Assembly: GCF_007197735.1 (NCBI RefSeq) | Contig: NZ_CP041637.1 | Span: 248,001 to 312,000 of the forward strand | Length of the DNA stretch: 64,000 nt | From: Formosa sediminum | Lineage (GTDB): Bacteria > Bacteroidota > Bacteroidia > Flavobacteriales > Flavobacteriaceae | Direction: 5' to 3' | Shown here: piece by piece, positions 25,219 through 33,589 of the stretch | Layout: every line of letters starts with the position of its first letter | Position numbering within the stretch: the first letter of the stretch is position 1 | Position numbers and translations under genes: made by a program | Notes under the pieces: model-generated | What the model saw: only the letters and a program-made list of their open reading frames with translations | Told to the model about the DNA's origin: nothing | Databases searched by the model: none

Positions 25219-25785
25219 ATGAAACACACCCTTAAAACAGCTTTGGTATTAATAATTGCCATTGCATTCGCATCTTTCACTACTTTAAAAGACAAAAAAG
25301 TAAATGTTAAAGACAGTACAATTACTTGGACAGGTCACAAAGTTACCGGACAACATGACGGTACCATAACACTTAAAGAAGGGACATTAGCATTTAATGG
25401 CAACACTTTAGTAGATGGTGCTTTTGTTATGGATATGACCACTATTAACACCACAGATTTAAAAGGCAACTCTAAAACAAAATTAGATGGGCATTTAAAG
25501 GATGATGATTTTTTTGGCGTAAACAAATTTCCTACTGCTACTTTAGACTTTACTAAAGTTGAAGGCCAAGGTCCAAACTATACTGTCACTGGAGATCTAA
25601 CTATTAAAGGTGTTACAAAACCAATTACTTTTAATATGAATGTGGTTGAAGGTACTGCTACAGCAGCTTTTAAAATAGATAGAACGAAATACGGCATTAA
25701 ATATGGATCTTCTAGTTTCTTTGACGATTTACAAGACAAGGCCATTTATAACGAATTCGATATTAATGCAACTTTAAAATTCTAA
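25219..25785 (+). CDS. YceI-family periplasmic protein
   Basis: YceI proteins are lipocalin-like barrels that bind polyisoprenoids or similar lipids in the periplasm. The 188-residue protein has a Sec signal (LIIAIAFASFT) and the family pattern STITWTGHKVTGQHDG, LDGHLKDDDFFGVNKFPTA, LTIKGVTKPITF and DRTKYGIKYGSSSF. No second copy of the MarR palindrome is seen in the 84 bases before it, so it may be read from the marR promoter. An imperfect terminator follows. Confidence 0.9.
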   Translation: MKHTLKTALVLIIAIAFASFTTLKDKKVNVKDSTITWTGHKVTGQHDGTITLKEGTLAFNGNTLVDGAFVMDMTTINTTDLKGNSKTKLDGHLKDDDFFGVNKFPTATLDFTKVEGQGPNYTVTGDLTIKGVTKPITFNMNVVEGTATAAFKIDRTKYGIKYGSSSFFDDLQDKAIYNEFDINATLKF

Positions 25786-25826
25786 CCATTCATTCAAAAT
25801 TGTGAGTTCAAAATGTGTGATTCCAT

Positions 25827-25877
25827 AATTCCTGTAGAATTGTAATTTAATTTAAATATCTACAGGAATTCTCTTTT
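25827..25877 (+). terminator. Hairpin after yceI
   Basis: Arms AATTCCTGTAGA (25827-25838) and TCTACAGGAATT (25859-25870) pair perfectly over 12 bp and are followed by CTCTTTTATA. It is probably the terminator of the MarR-YceI unit. Confidence 0.7.
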
Positions 25878-25896
25878 ATAATTTTATCAAAAAAAA

Positions 25897-25927
25897 TTTG
25901 ATAACTAAATTTACATTACTATATTTG
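25897..25927 (+). promoter_or_regulatory. trp operon promoter
   Basis: TTTG at 25897-25900 is separated by exactly 19 bases from TATATTTG at 25920-25927, a full Bacteroidota promoter. The transcript should begin near 25933, about 12 bases before the leader peptide. Confidence 0.88.
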
Positions 25928-25932
25928 AAACA

Positions 25933-26070
25933 AATAATTACGAATTGAACACAAATTTAAATATTACTTGGTGGTGGAGCTCTCGAAATTCAATCTTCGT
26001 GAACTAAACCTATTGTATATTTTAAACTCAAAATAACAAGGCTTGTCATTCACGACAAGCCTTTTTTATT
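25933..26070 (+). promoter_or_regulatory. trp transcription attenuator
   Basis: The leader RNA has a terminator with a perfect 10-bp stem (26038-26047 with 26054-26063), a 6-base loop and a T run ending before trpE. Segment 1 (25981-25987) can pair with segment 2 (25996-26002), with one mismatch. Segment 2 (TCGTGAA, 25997-26003) can instead pair with TTCACGA at 26049-26055 in the terminator loop and right arm. A ribosome stalled on the Trp codons would cover segment 1 and favour the second pairing, allowing read-through into trpE. Confidence 0.8.
25945..26007 (+). CDS. trp leader peptide with three consecutive Trp codons (TTG start)
   Basis: A 20-codon frame starts at TTG 25945 and reads M-N-T-N-L-N-I-T-W-W-W-S-S-R-N-S-I-F-V-N, then stops at 26005-26007. 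The three adjacent TGG codons at 25969-25977 lie directly upstream of a hairpin that precedes trpE, the hallmark of attenuation by tryptophan supply. No in-frame ATG exists; the TTG is the only conventional start close to the predicted transcript start. The peptide itself is expected to have no function. Confidence 0.82.
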   Translation: MNTNLNITWWWSSRNSIFVN

Positions 26071-26078
26071 ACAAAAAA

Positions 26079-27482
26079 ATGAAGCAATTTAAACTTACAA
26101 CGCATTACCAAAAAATATTAGCCGATACCATTACACCGGTTAGTATCTATTTAAAAATTAGAGACCGTTTTCCAAATAGTATCTTACTAGAAAGTAGCGA
26201 TTACCACGCTAATAATAACAGCTTCTCTTATATTTGTTGCAATCCCATTGCGTCTATAAAAGTGCAAAATGAAACCATTACTCAGGAATTTCCTAATGGA
26301 GAAATTAGCACCGTAAACATAGAAGAACGCAGTATGGTGACCGAAGAAATTCACAACTTTAGTCAGCGTTTTAAAACCGACGAGATTGAAGAGTTTAAAT
26401 TTATTAATAATGGAATTTTTGGATACCTTGGATATGATGCTGTACGCTATTTTGAAGATATAGATATCTCTAAAAAAGAAGAAGTTTCAGGTATTCCAGA
26501 CATATATTATGCGGTATATCAAAACATCATTGCTATCAATCATTTTAATAATGAAGCCTATATTTTTGCACATTGCTATGATGCAGAAAACAATATAGAC
26601 GATATTCAGCAACTCATTAAATCCAATCAATTCGCCACATATCAATTTACACCCGAAGACGATATTACTTCAAACTTAACCGATGAAGAATACAAAAAAA
26701 ATGTCGTTTTAGCCAAACAACATTGTGCCAGAGGCGATGTCTTTCAATTGGTGTTATCTAAAAAATTCTCTCAAGAATTTAAAGGCGACGAGTTTAATGT
26801 GTATCGCGCCTTAAGAAGTATTAACCCATCGCCTTACCTCTTTTATTTTGATTATGGTACCTTTAAAATCTTCGGAAGTTCGCCAGAAGCACAATTGGTA
26901 GTGAAAGATGGTAATGCAGAAATTCACCCAATTGCCGGAACTTTTAAACGTACTGGTAATGACGAAAAAGATGCTGAGCTTGCTAAAAAATTAGCGAAAG
27001 ATGATAAAGAAAATGCCGAACACGTTATGCTAGTAGATTTGGCTAGAAACGATTTAAGCAGACACGGAAGCCAAGTTACAGTAGACACCTATCGCGAAGT
27101 GCAATTTTTCTCGCATGTTATTCATTTGGTAAGTAAAGTAGTTGGTAAAAAACATGCCAATACCATTACCATGCAAGTGGTTGCCGATACATTTCCTGCC
27201 GGAACATTAAGCGGAGCACCAAAACACAAAGCCATGCAACTGATTGAAAAATACGAAAAAACAAGTCGTGAGTTTTACGGTGGAGCTATTGGATTTATGG
27301 ATTTTAACGGTAATTTTAATCATGCGATAATGATTAGAACGTTCCTTAGTAAAGACCATAAATTACATTGGCAAGCTGGCGCAGGAATCGTATCTAAATC
27401 GAAACCAGAAGACGAGTTACAAGAAGTATACAACAAACTAGGAGCCTTAACCAAAGCTATAGATTTAGCTAAAAATATTTAA
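26079..27482 (+). CDS. trpE: Anthranilate synthase component I
   Basis: TrpE makes anthranilate from chorismate with ammonia supplied by TrpG. From ATG 26079 the protein is 467 residues. The N-terminal part carries LLESSDY, part of the tryptophan feedback site in this family. The C-terminal chorismate-binding domain shows FQLVLSKKFSQ, IAGTFKRTGNDEKDAE, MLVDLARNDLSRHG, PAGTLSGAPKHKAM and GGAIGFMDFNGNFNHAI. An in-frame TTG at 26043 lies in the attenuator terminator and is not the start. It is the first structural gene of the operon, with trpG 12 bases after it. Confidence 0.96.
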   Translation: MKQFKLTTHYQKILADTITPVSIYLKIRDRFPNSILLESSDYHANNNSFSYICCNPIASIKVQNETITQEFPNGEISTVNIEERSMVTEEIHNFSQRFKTDEIEEFKFINNGIFGYLGYDAVRYFEDIDISKKEEVSGIPDIYYAVYQNIIAINHFNNEAYIFAHCYDAENNIDDIQQLIKSNQFATYQFTPEDDITSNLTDEEYKKNVVLAKQHCARGDVFQLVLSKKFSQEFKGDEFNVYRALRSINPSPYLFYFDYGTFKIFGSSPEAQLVVKDGNAEIHPIAGTFKRTGNDEKDAELAKKLAKDDKENAEHVMLVDLARNDLSRHGSQVTVDTYREVQFFSHVIHLVSKVVGKKHANTITMQVVADTFPAGTLSGAPKHKAMQLIEKYEKTSREFYGGAIGFMDFNGNFNHAIMIRTFLSKDHKLHWQAGAGIVSKSKPEDELQEVYNKLGALTKAIDLAKNI

Positions 27483-27494
27483 TTGTACAGGATT

Positions 27495-28061
27495 ATGAAA
27501 CAGATATTAGTTATAGATAATTACGATAGTTTTACGTACAATTTAGTACACTATTTAGAAGATTTGGGCTGCCAAGTAACCGTAAAACGAAATGATAAAC
27601 TAACGTTAGAAGACGTTGCAGCCTTCGATAAAATTGTGTTATCTCCCGGTCCTGGAATTCCAGATGAAGCCGGTTTATTAAAAGACATTATAAAGACCTA
27701 TGCTCCAACAAAAAGTATTTTGGGCGTATGCCTTGGTCAACAAGCAATAGGTGAAGTTTTTGGCGGCACAATAGAAAACTTAGATAACGTTTATCACGGT
27801 GTTGCTACAGCGGTAACCTTATGCGTAGATGACGAATATTTATTTAACGGTTTCGAAAAAACATTCCCCGTTGGGCGTTACCATTCTTGGGTAGTCTCTA
27901 ACAACTTACCAGATGTGTTAGAAGCTACTTCTTTTGATGAAAATGGTCAAATTATGTCATTACGACACAAAACATACGATGTGCGCGGGGTACAATATCA
28001 TCCGGAATCGGTGTTAACACCTAACGGAAAACAAATGCTTAAAAACTGGATAAATAGTTAA
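27495..28061 (+). CDS. trpG: Anthranilate synthase component II (glutamine amidotransferase)
   Basis: TrpG hydrolyses glutamine and channels ammonia to TrpE. From ATG 27495 the 188-residue class I amidotransferase begins ILVIDNYDSFTYNLVHYLE. It has the nucleophile in GVCLGQQAIGE and the His-Glu pair in YHPESVLTPNG. A TTG four codons upstream is in frame but less likely. The same family also serves PabA; its place between trpE and trpD fixes the main role as tryptophan synthesis, though dual use in folate synthesis is possible because no separate pabA is seen here. Confidence 0.95.
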   Translation: MKQILVIDNYDSFTYNLVHYLEDLGCQVTVKRNDKLTLEDVAAFDKIVLSPGPGIPDEAGLLKDIIKTYAPTKSILGVCLGQQAIGEVFGGTIENLDNVYHGVATAVTLCVDDEYLFNGFEKTFPVGRYHSWVVSNNLPDVLEATSFDENGQIMSLRHKTYDVRGVQYHPESVLTPNGKQMLKNWINS

Positions 28062-28063
28062 TC

Positions 28064-29056
28064 ATGAAACAAATACTTAACAGACTTATTAATCACGAAC
28101 ACATCTCTAAAGAAGAAGCAAAACGTGTATTGGTAAACATCTCTAAAGGCGATTATAATCAGAGTCAGATTGCTTCATTTTTAACGGTGTATATGATGCG
28201 TAGCATTACAACAGATGAATTAGAGGGGTTTAGAGATGCGCTTTTAGAATTGTGCTTGGCAGTAGATTTATCTGGATATAACACTATAGATTTATGCGGA
28301 ACTGGTGGTGACGGAAAAAACACTTTCAACATTTCAACTTTAGCCTCTTTCATTACGGCTGGTGCTGGCGTACATGTTACAAAACACGGAAATTATGGCG
28401 TATCTTCTATTTCGGGTTCTAGTAACGTCATGGAGCATTTGGGTATAAAATTCACCAATGATGCAGGCTTCTTAGAAAACTGTTTAGAAAAAGCTGGAAT
28501 TTGTGTATTGCACGCTCCCCTATTTCACCCAGCAATGAAAAACGTTGCGCCTATTCGTAGAGAATTGGGTGTAAAAACATTTTTTAATATGTTAGGTCCC
28601 ATGGTAAACCCTGCGTTTCCAAAAAATCAATTGGTTGGTGTTTTTAATCTAGAACTAGCAAGATTATATGGATATTTATATCAAAATACCAATAAAAACT
28701 TTACCATTTTACACGCTCTTGATGGATATGATGAAATTTCATTAACAAGCGACACTAAAGTTATTTCTAATCATTCTGAAACTTTATTATCTCCAGAAGA
28801 TTTTGGGTTACAAAAAATTAAACAATCCGAAATTTTTGGTGGAGACACCATTCAAGAGGCCGCCAATATATTTATGTCTATATTAGAAGGCAATGGTACT
28901 GCAGCTCAAAACAATGCGGTTTGTGCAAATGCTGCCATGGCTATTAAAACGGTAAAAAACACCTCGTTAACAGATAGTTTTGCTGCAGCTAAAGAAGCTT
29001 TACAATCTGGTGAAGCTTTAAAACGATTCAAAACATTAGTAGATTTAAGTGCATAA
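28064..29056 (+). CDS. trpD: Anthranilate phosphoribosyltransferase
   Basis: TrpD joins anthranilate to phosphoribosyl pyrophosphate. The 330-residue protein shows the PRPP loop CGTGGDGKNTFNISTLASF near 79-97, KHGNYGVSSISGSSNVMEHLG near 107-127, an anthranilate-site RRELGVKTFFNMLGPMVNP and a DGYDEISLT motif. It starts two bases after trpG and trpC starts four bases after its end, so translation is tightly coupled. Confidence 0.97.
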   Translation: MKQILNRLINHEHISKEEAKRVLVNISKGDYNQSQIASFLTVYMMRSITTDELEGFRDALLELCLAVDLSGYNTIDLCGTGGDGKNTFNISTLASFITAGAGVHVTKHGNYGVSSISGSSNVMEHLGIKFTNDAGFLENCLEKAGICVLHAPLFHPAMKNVAPIRRELGVKTFFNMLGPMVNPAFPKNQLVGVFNLELARLYGYLYQNTNKNFTILHALDGYDEISLTSDTKVISNHSETLLSPEDFGLQKIKQSEIFGGDTIQEAANIFMSILEGNGTAAQNNAVCANAAMAIKTVKNTSLTDSFAAAKEALQSGEALKRFKTLVDLSA

Positions 29057-29060
29057 TACT

Positions 29061-29846
29061 ATGAATATTTTAGATAAAATTGTAGCCGATAAACGTACAG
29101 AGGTAGCTTTAAGAAAATCACTTATTCCTGTAAAGCAATTAGAGCAATCTATATTATTTACAAGACCCACAAATTCTTTAGCATCGGCATTACAGGTTAG
29201 TACAAGCGGAATCATTGCAGAACACAAACGCCGTTCGCCATCAAAGTCTGTTATCAATCATAATTTAAACGTTTTTGATGTCGCCAAAGGTTACGAAGAT
29301 GCGGGTGTTTGCGGCATGTCGGTACTTACCGATGGCAAATATTTTGGTGGTAGTTTAGACGATTTATTAACGGCTCGTGCAAGCAGCAATTTGCCTTTAT
29401 TACGTAAGGAATTTATTATAGATACCTACCAAATTATTGAAGCTAAAGCCTACGGTGCAGACGTAATCTTACTAATCGCAGCCATTTTAACACGTGAGGA
29501 AATTAAAACCTTTTCAGAACTAGCAAAAAGCTTAAATTTAGATGTGCTATTAGAAGTACATAATGAAGAAGAATTACATAAATCGATAATGCCAAGTCTA
29601 GACATGCTTGGTGTTAATAACAGAAATTTAAAAACCTTTGAAGTCTCTTTAGACATCAGTAAAACATTAAGCACTTTAATCCCAGCCGATTTTGTAAAGG
29701 TTTCAGAAAGTGGAATAAGTGCTATAGAAGCGATTAAAACACTGCAACCCTATGGCTACAAAGGGTTTTTAATTGGTGAAAACTTTATGAAAACAGATAA
29801 TGCCGGAGCCAGTGCAACGCAATTTATTAATGCCTTAAATGCCTAG
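29061..29846 (+). CDS. trpC: Indole-3-glycerol phosphate synthase
   Basis: TrpC closes the indole ring to give indole-3-glycerol phosphate. From ATG 29061 the TIM-barrel protein is 261 residues, with [64 protein letters not shown] and VSESGISA, all family signatures. The longer GTG reading at 29049 would overlap trpD and is not needed. It precedes trpFB by two bases. Confidence 0.97.
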   Translation: MNILDKIVADKRTEVALRKSLIPVKQLEQSILFTRPTNSLASALQVSTSGIIAEHKRRSPSKSVINHNLNVFDVAKGYEDAGVCGMSVLTDGKYFGGSLDDLLTARASSNLPLLRKEFIIDTYQIIEAKAYGADVILLIAAILTREEIKTFSELAKSLNLDVLLEVHNEEELHKSIMPSLDMLGVNNRNLKTFEVSLDISKTLSTLIPADFVKVSESGISAIEAIKTLQPYGYKGFLIGENFMKTDNAGASATQFINALNA

Positions 29847-29848
29847 TT

Positions 29849-31678
29849 ATGAAACTAAAAGTGTGTGGCATGAAATATGCCGATAATATTGAAGCTATAG
29901 CTAGTCTGCAGCCCGATTACCTCGGTTTTATTTTCTACGATAAGTCGGCACGGTTTATAGATACAGAGATTCCTAACCTTTCAAAAGCAATTAAAAAAGT
30001 TGGTGTTTTTGTAAATGCTTCAGAAGACACGGTTATTAAAACCGTTTTAAAAAATAACTTACAAGCCGTTCAACTTCATGGTGCAGAGTCGGTAGCGTAT
30101 TGCGAAACACTAAAAACCCAACTACCTGACATTGAAATCATCAAAGTATTTTCTATAAAAGATGAATTTAATTTTAATGTCCTAACACCTTTTGAATCGG
30201 TTTGCGATTATTTTCTGTTCGACACCAAAGGCAAATTACCAGGTGGTAATGGTTATACATTCAATTGGAATATTCTAGAACAATACGCGTCCACAAAACC
30301 TTACTTTTTAAGTGGAGGAATCGGTAGTGCAGAAACTGAAAATTTAATTCATTTTTTTGAAAGTGAAGCTTCAAAATACTGTTTTGCTATTGATGTAAAT
30401 AGTAAATTTGAAATTCAACCTGGTTTAAAAGATGTTAAGCAGGTAAAACAATTTAAAGAACAATTATTTAGCAAGCATGCTAAAAAACAACATACCATGA
30501 GTTACAATGTAAATGAGAATGGATATTATGGCGAATTTGGTGGTGCATATATCCCAGAAATGTTATATCCAAACGTCGAGGAGTTACGCCAAAACTATTT
30601 AAAAATTATGGCAGAACCTTCTTTTAAAGAAGAGTTCGACCAATTATTAAAAGATTATGTTGGACGCCCATCTCCGTTATATTTTGCCAAGCGATTAAGC
30701 GAAAAATACAACACAAAAATCTATCTTAAACGCGAAGATTTAAACCATACTGGTGCTCATAAAATCAATAATACTATAGGCCAAATTTTAATGGCAAAAC
30801 GCTTAGGCAAAAAACGTATTATTGCTGAAACTGGCGCCGGACAACACGGGGTAGCAACCGCCACGGTATGTGCGCTTATGGGCTTAGAATGCATAGTGTA
30901 TATGGGCGAAATAGACATTGCACGCCAGGCTCCAAATGTGGCACGTATGAAAATGTTAGGCGCAACGGTTGTGCCTGCGTTATCGGGCAGTCGTACATTA
31001 AAAGATGCTACCAATGAAGCTATTCGCGATTGGATTAACAATCCTGTAGATACACACTATATTATTGGTAGTGTGGTAGGTCCACATCCTTACCCAGACA
31101 TGGTAGCCCGTTTTCAATCTGTAGTCTCTCAAGAAATTGAGTGGCAATTACAAGAGAAAGAAGGCCGTACTAAACCAGACCACGTTATTGCATGTGTAGG
31201 TGGTGGTAGTAATGCTGCTGGTGCTTTTTATCAGTATTTAGATGAAACAGATGTTAATTTAATCGCTGTTGAAGCTGCTGGTTTAGGCGTAGATTCTGGC
31301 GAAAGTGCAGCAACCTCAGCCTTAGGAAAAGAAGGTATCATTCACGGTAGTAAAACCTTATTAATGCAAACAGACGACGGACAAATTACTGAGCCTTATT
31401 CTATCTCGGCAGGTCTTGATTATCCTGGCGTAGGTCCTATGCATGCGCATTTATTTGCTTCTGGTCGTGGCGAATTTATTTCAATTACAGATGATGAAGC
31501 GATGAAAGCAGGTATGGAATTATGTAAATTAGAAGGTATTATTCCTGCTATTGAAAGTTCACACGCTTTAGCGGTGTTTAAAACCAGAACATTTAAACCT
31601 GAAGATGTAGTGGTGTTAAGCTTATCTGGTCGTGGTGATAAGGATTTACAGAATTACATTGACTATTTTAAGATTTAG
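29849..31678 (+). CDS. trpFB: Phosphoribosylanthranilate isomerase / tryptophan synthase beta fusion
   Basis: One 609-residue frame covers two enzymes. Residues 1-205 are TrpF ([61 protein letters not shown]), the isomerase before TrpC. From Met217 it is TrpB ([13 protein letters not shown], the PLP lysine motif [48 protein letters not shown]). A linker of about ten residues ([10 protein letters not shown]) joins them with no stop codon. The A-rich bases before ATG 30497 could also allow separate TrpB initiation, so both fused and free TrpB may exist. Confidence 0.93.
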   Translation: MKLKVCGMKYADNIEAIASLQPDYLGFIFYDKSARFIDTEIPNLSKAIKKVGVFVNASEDTVIKTVLKNNLQAVQLHGAESVAYCETLKTQLPDIEIIKVFSIKDEFNFNVLTPFESVCDYFLFDTKGKLPGGNGYTFNWNILEQYASTKPYFLSGGIGSAETENLIHFFESEASKYCFAIDVNSKFEIQPGLKDVKQVKQFKEQLFSKHAKKQHTMSYNVNENGYYGEFGGAYIPEMLYPNVEELRQNYLKIMAEPSFKEEFDQLLKDYVGRPSPLYFAKRLSEKYNTKIYLKREDLNHTGAHKINNTIGQILMAKRLGKKRIIAETGAGQHGVATATVCALMGLECIVYMGEIDIARQAPNVARMKMLGATVVPALSGSRTLKDATNEAIRDWINNPVDTHYIIGSVVGPHPYPDMVARFQSVVSQEIEWQLQEKEGRTKPDHVIACVGGGSNAAGAFYQYLDETDVNLIAVEAAGLGVDSGESAATSALGKEGIIHGSKTLLMQTDDGQITEPYSISAGLDYPGVGPMHAHLFASGRGEFISITDDEAMKAGMELCKLEGIIPAIESSHALAVFKTRTFKPEDVVVLSLSGRGDKDLQNYIDYFKI

Positions 31679-31686
31679 ATTTTTTC

Positions 31687-31706
31687 ATTTCCGCGTAGGC
31701 GGAAAT
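31687..31706. repeat. REP-like palindrome left of the GIY-YIG remnant
   Basis: ATTTCCGC and GCGGAAAT form a perfect 8-bp stem with loop GTAG, starting 9 bases after the trpFB stop. It resembles the small GC-cored palindromes scattered in flavobacterial genomes. It may also act in RNA stability. Confidence 0.65.
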
Positions 31707-31720
31707 CTCATCACCTTTTT

Positions 31721-31928
31721 ATGCATGTTCATTACATTTACATATTAACCCATAAAAACCTTTACATGAAGATATAATGTATATAAATTAGTCTATTTTG
31801 AAACTACGAAATATATAAATAACGCCATAAAAAGAGAACGCCAATTAAAAAAGTGGAACCGAGAATGGAAAATAAATTTAATTAATGGATTGAATCCAGG
31901 TTGGAAAGATCTTTCAGAATACATCTAA
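31721..31928 (+). pseudogene. Remnant of a GIY-YIG (URI-type) endonuclease gene
   Basis: An ATG at 31721 reads MHVHYIYILTHKNLYMKI and stops at 31775-31777; this is the beta-strand opening of GIY-YIG proteins (YIYILTHKN). Ten bases later another frame reads YKLVYFETTKYINNAIKRER, then QLKKWNREWKINLI, NPGWKDL and SEYI, and stops at 31926-31928. This is the family's C-terminal part. The middle, including the GIY catalytic region, is deleted and the frame is shifted. The gene is in the trp operon between trpFB and trpA, in the same direction, and flanked by two small palindromes. Confidence 0.82.
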
Positions 31929-31943
31929 ATAAAACATTAAAAG

Positions 31944-31963
31944 ATTCCCTTCATCGAGGGAAT
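31944..31963. repeat. REP-like palindrome right of the GIY-YIG remnant
   Basis: ATTCCCT and AGGGAAT form a perfect 7-bp stem with a 6-base loop, 15 bases after the remnant and 18 before the trpA ATG. With the palindrome at 31687 it brackets the decayed gene. Confidence 0.6.
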
Positions 31964-31981
31964 ATAAACTATTCATTTACA

Positions 31982-32752
31982 ATGAACAGAATAAACCAAA
32001 AACTCCAAGAAGACAAAAAATTATTGTCCATATATTTTACTGCAGGTTATCCAAGCCTAAACGATACGGTTAGCATTATAGAAGATCTTGAAAAAAACGG
32101 GGTTGATATGATTGAAATTGGATTACCTTTTAGCGACCCTTTAGCCGATGGTCCAACCATTCAGGCCAGTTCTACACAAGCTTTGAAAAACGGCATGACA
32201 ACGGCAAAGTTATTTGAGCAACTCAAAGACATTAGAAAAACGGTGTCTATTCCTCTAGTAATTATGGGGTATTTTAACCCGATGCTGCAATACGGTGTTG
32301 AAGCATTTTGTAAAAAATGTCAAGACATCGGTATCGACGGTTTAATTATACCTGATTTACCTGTTAATGAATATAAAAATCATTACCAAGCTACTTTTGA
32401 AAAATACGGATTAGTAAACGTGTTTTTAATTACGCCACAAACTTCTAACGAACGTATTGCTTTTATAGACGAAATTTCTAACGGATTTATTTATATGGTA
32501 AGTAGTGCTAGTGTTACAGGTAGCCAGTCTGGATTTGGTGAAGAGCAAACCAAATATTTTAAACGTATAGCCGATATGAACTTAAAAACACCTCAAATTA
32601 TCGGCTTTGGTATTAACAATGAAGAAACCTTTAATCAGGCAACAACATATACAAAAGGAGCTATTATTGGTAGTGCTTTTATTAAGTATATTTCAAAACA
32701 TGGTATTAATAACATAGGAGCTTTTACGTCTAAGATCAAACCTCAACTTTAG
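31982..32752 (+). CDS. trpA: Tryptophan synthase alpha chain
   Basis: TrpA splits indole-3-glycerol phosphate and passes indole to TrpB. From ATG 31982 the TIM-barrel is 256 residues, with LSIYFTAGYPSL, catalytic acidic residues in MIEIGLPFSDPLADGP, VIMGYFNPMLQYG, GLIIPDLP and the phosphate-site VSSASVTGSQ and GFGINNEET. A longer frame to 31901 runs through the GIY-YIG remnant and is spurious. A 303-base gap containing that remnant parts it from trpFB; no new promoter was recognised, so it probably relies on read-through. Confidence 0.96.
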   Translation: MNRINQKLQEDKKLLSIYFTAGYPSLNDTVSIIEDLEKNGVDMIEIGLPFSDPLADGPTIQASSTQALKNGMTTAKLFEQLKDIRKTVSIPLVIMGYFNPMLQYGVEAFCKKCQDIGIDGLIIPDLPVNEYKNHYQATFEKYGLVNVFLITPQTSNERIAFIDEISNGFIYMVSSASVTGSQSGFGEEQTKYFKRIADMNLKTPQIIGFGINNEETFNQATTYTKGAIIGSAFIKYISKHGINNIGAFTSKIKPQL

Positions 32753-32849
32753 CGTTTAACACTCATTAACAAAGGTTTAATAGAATTTTGACACCCATTC
32801 GCGCTTCATTTTTTTAACTTGAACATGAATCAATAAAAAGAGAACTATT

Positions 32850-32993
32850 ATGGGAATTATAAAAGATCAAAAGAAATTTAAAACTAAAGAAGAACAATCT
32901 ATACCAACTAATCCAACTGCAAATACCAATCAGGATACCAACACGTTCGATATAGATAAGAAAACGATAAAAGATCAACAGAATAAAAAATAA
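32850..32993 (+). CDS. Small hydrophilic protein, 47 residues, unknown
   Basis: An ATG at 32850 opens a 47-codon frame: MGIIKDQKKFKTKEEQ at the start, an Asn/Thr/Gln/Pro-rich middle, then DIDKKTIKDQQNKK and a stop. It is highly charged with no hydrophobic segment, so it is cytosolic and probably disordered. The start is preceded by an A-rich stretch (AATAAAAAGAGAACTATT) usual for initiation in this phylum. A strong terminator begins 11 bases after the stop. The isolated gene-terminator layout supports a real gene, but no family is known to me. Confidence 0.6.
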   Translation: MGIIKDQKKFKTKEEQSIPTNPTANTNQDTNTFDIDKKTIKDQQNKK

Positions 32994-33003
32994 TTTTAAA
33001 ATT

Positions 33004-33039
33004 AAAAAAGGGCTTTTCTAATTGAAAAGCCCTTTTTTT
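33004..33039. terminator. Strong terminator
   Basis: A perfect 15-bp stem (33004-33018 with 33024-33038, core GGGCTTTTC / GAAAAGCCC) has a 5-base loop, and the right arm ends in seven T. It ends the small-protein gene (and possibly trpA) before trmL. Confidence 0.92.
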
Positions 33040-33060
33040 GTACCCTAAAAACATATTACT

Positions 33061-33513
33061 ATGCCTTTAAATATTGTTCTAATCGAACCTGAAATACCAA
33101 ATAATACGGGTAATATTGGTCGGTTAAGTTTAGCTTCTGGCTCTAACTTGCATTTAGTAAAACCTTTTGGATTTGAAATAGACGATAAACGTTTAAAACG
33201 TGCTGGCTTAGATTATTGGCAACATTTAAACATAACCTATTATGAGTCTGCAGACGAATTCTTCAAAATAAACGCAGACAAAAAAATGGCTTTTTTATCG
33301 AGTCATGGCGAAAAATCGCATTGGGATATTGCCTTCGAAGACGATATGTTTCTCGTCTTCGGAAAAGAATCTGTAGGACTCCCGAAAGACCTTTTAGAAA
33401 CACAGAAAAATGCGTTGTTTAAAATTCCGCTTTACAGCAAACATATTCGGAGTTTAAACCTTGCAAACGCCGTAAGTATTGTGATTTACGAAGGTTTAAA
33501 AAAACTACGATAG
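33061..33513 (+). CDS. trmL: tRNA (cytidine/uridine-34 2'-O) methyltransferase, TrmL type
   Basis: TrmL methylates the ribose of the wobble base in some leucine tRNAs. The 150-residue SPOUT protein has the family's N-terminal PEIPNNTGNIGRL, a middle LVFGKESVGLP and the C-terminal knot IPLYSKHIRSLNLANAVSIV. The length is that of the minimal TrmL. It stands alone between a terminator and the GNAT-nitrilase gene. Confidence 0.93.
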   Translation: MPLNIVLIEPEIPNNTGNIGRLSLASGSNLHLVKPFGFEIDDKRLKRAGLDYWQHLNITYYESADEFFKINADKKMAFLSSHGEKSHWDIAFEDDMFLVFGKESVGLPKDLLETQKNALFKIPLYSKHIRSLNLANAVSIVIYEGLKKLR

Positions 33514-33589
33514 TACCTGAATTTAATTTAAAAAGCTGATTAATTAATTTGTACATTTCGCCCTTAAAATTCTAGAAAACAGTTGTGTT

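Noticed and set aside
31901-31981. N-terminal extension of trpA
   Set aside because: It translates part of the GIY-YIG remnant region in another frame and is absent from TrpA proteins, which start at MNRINQKL here.
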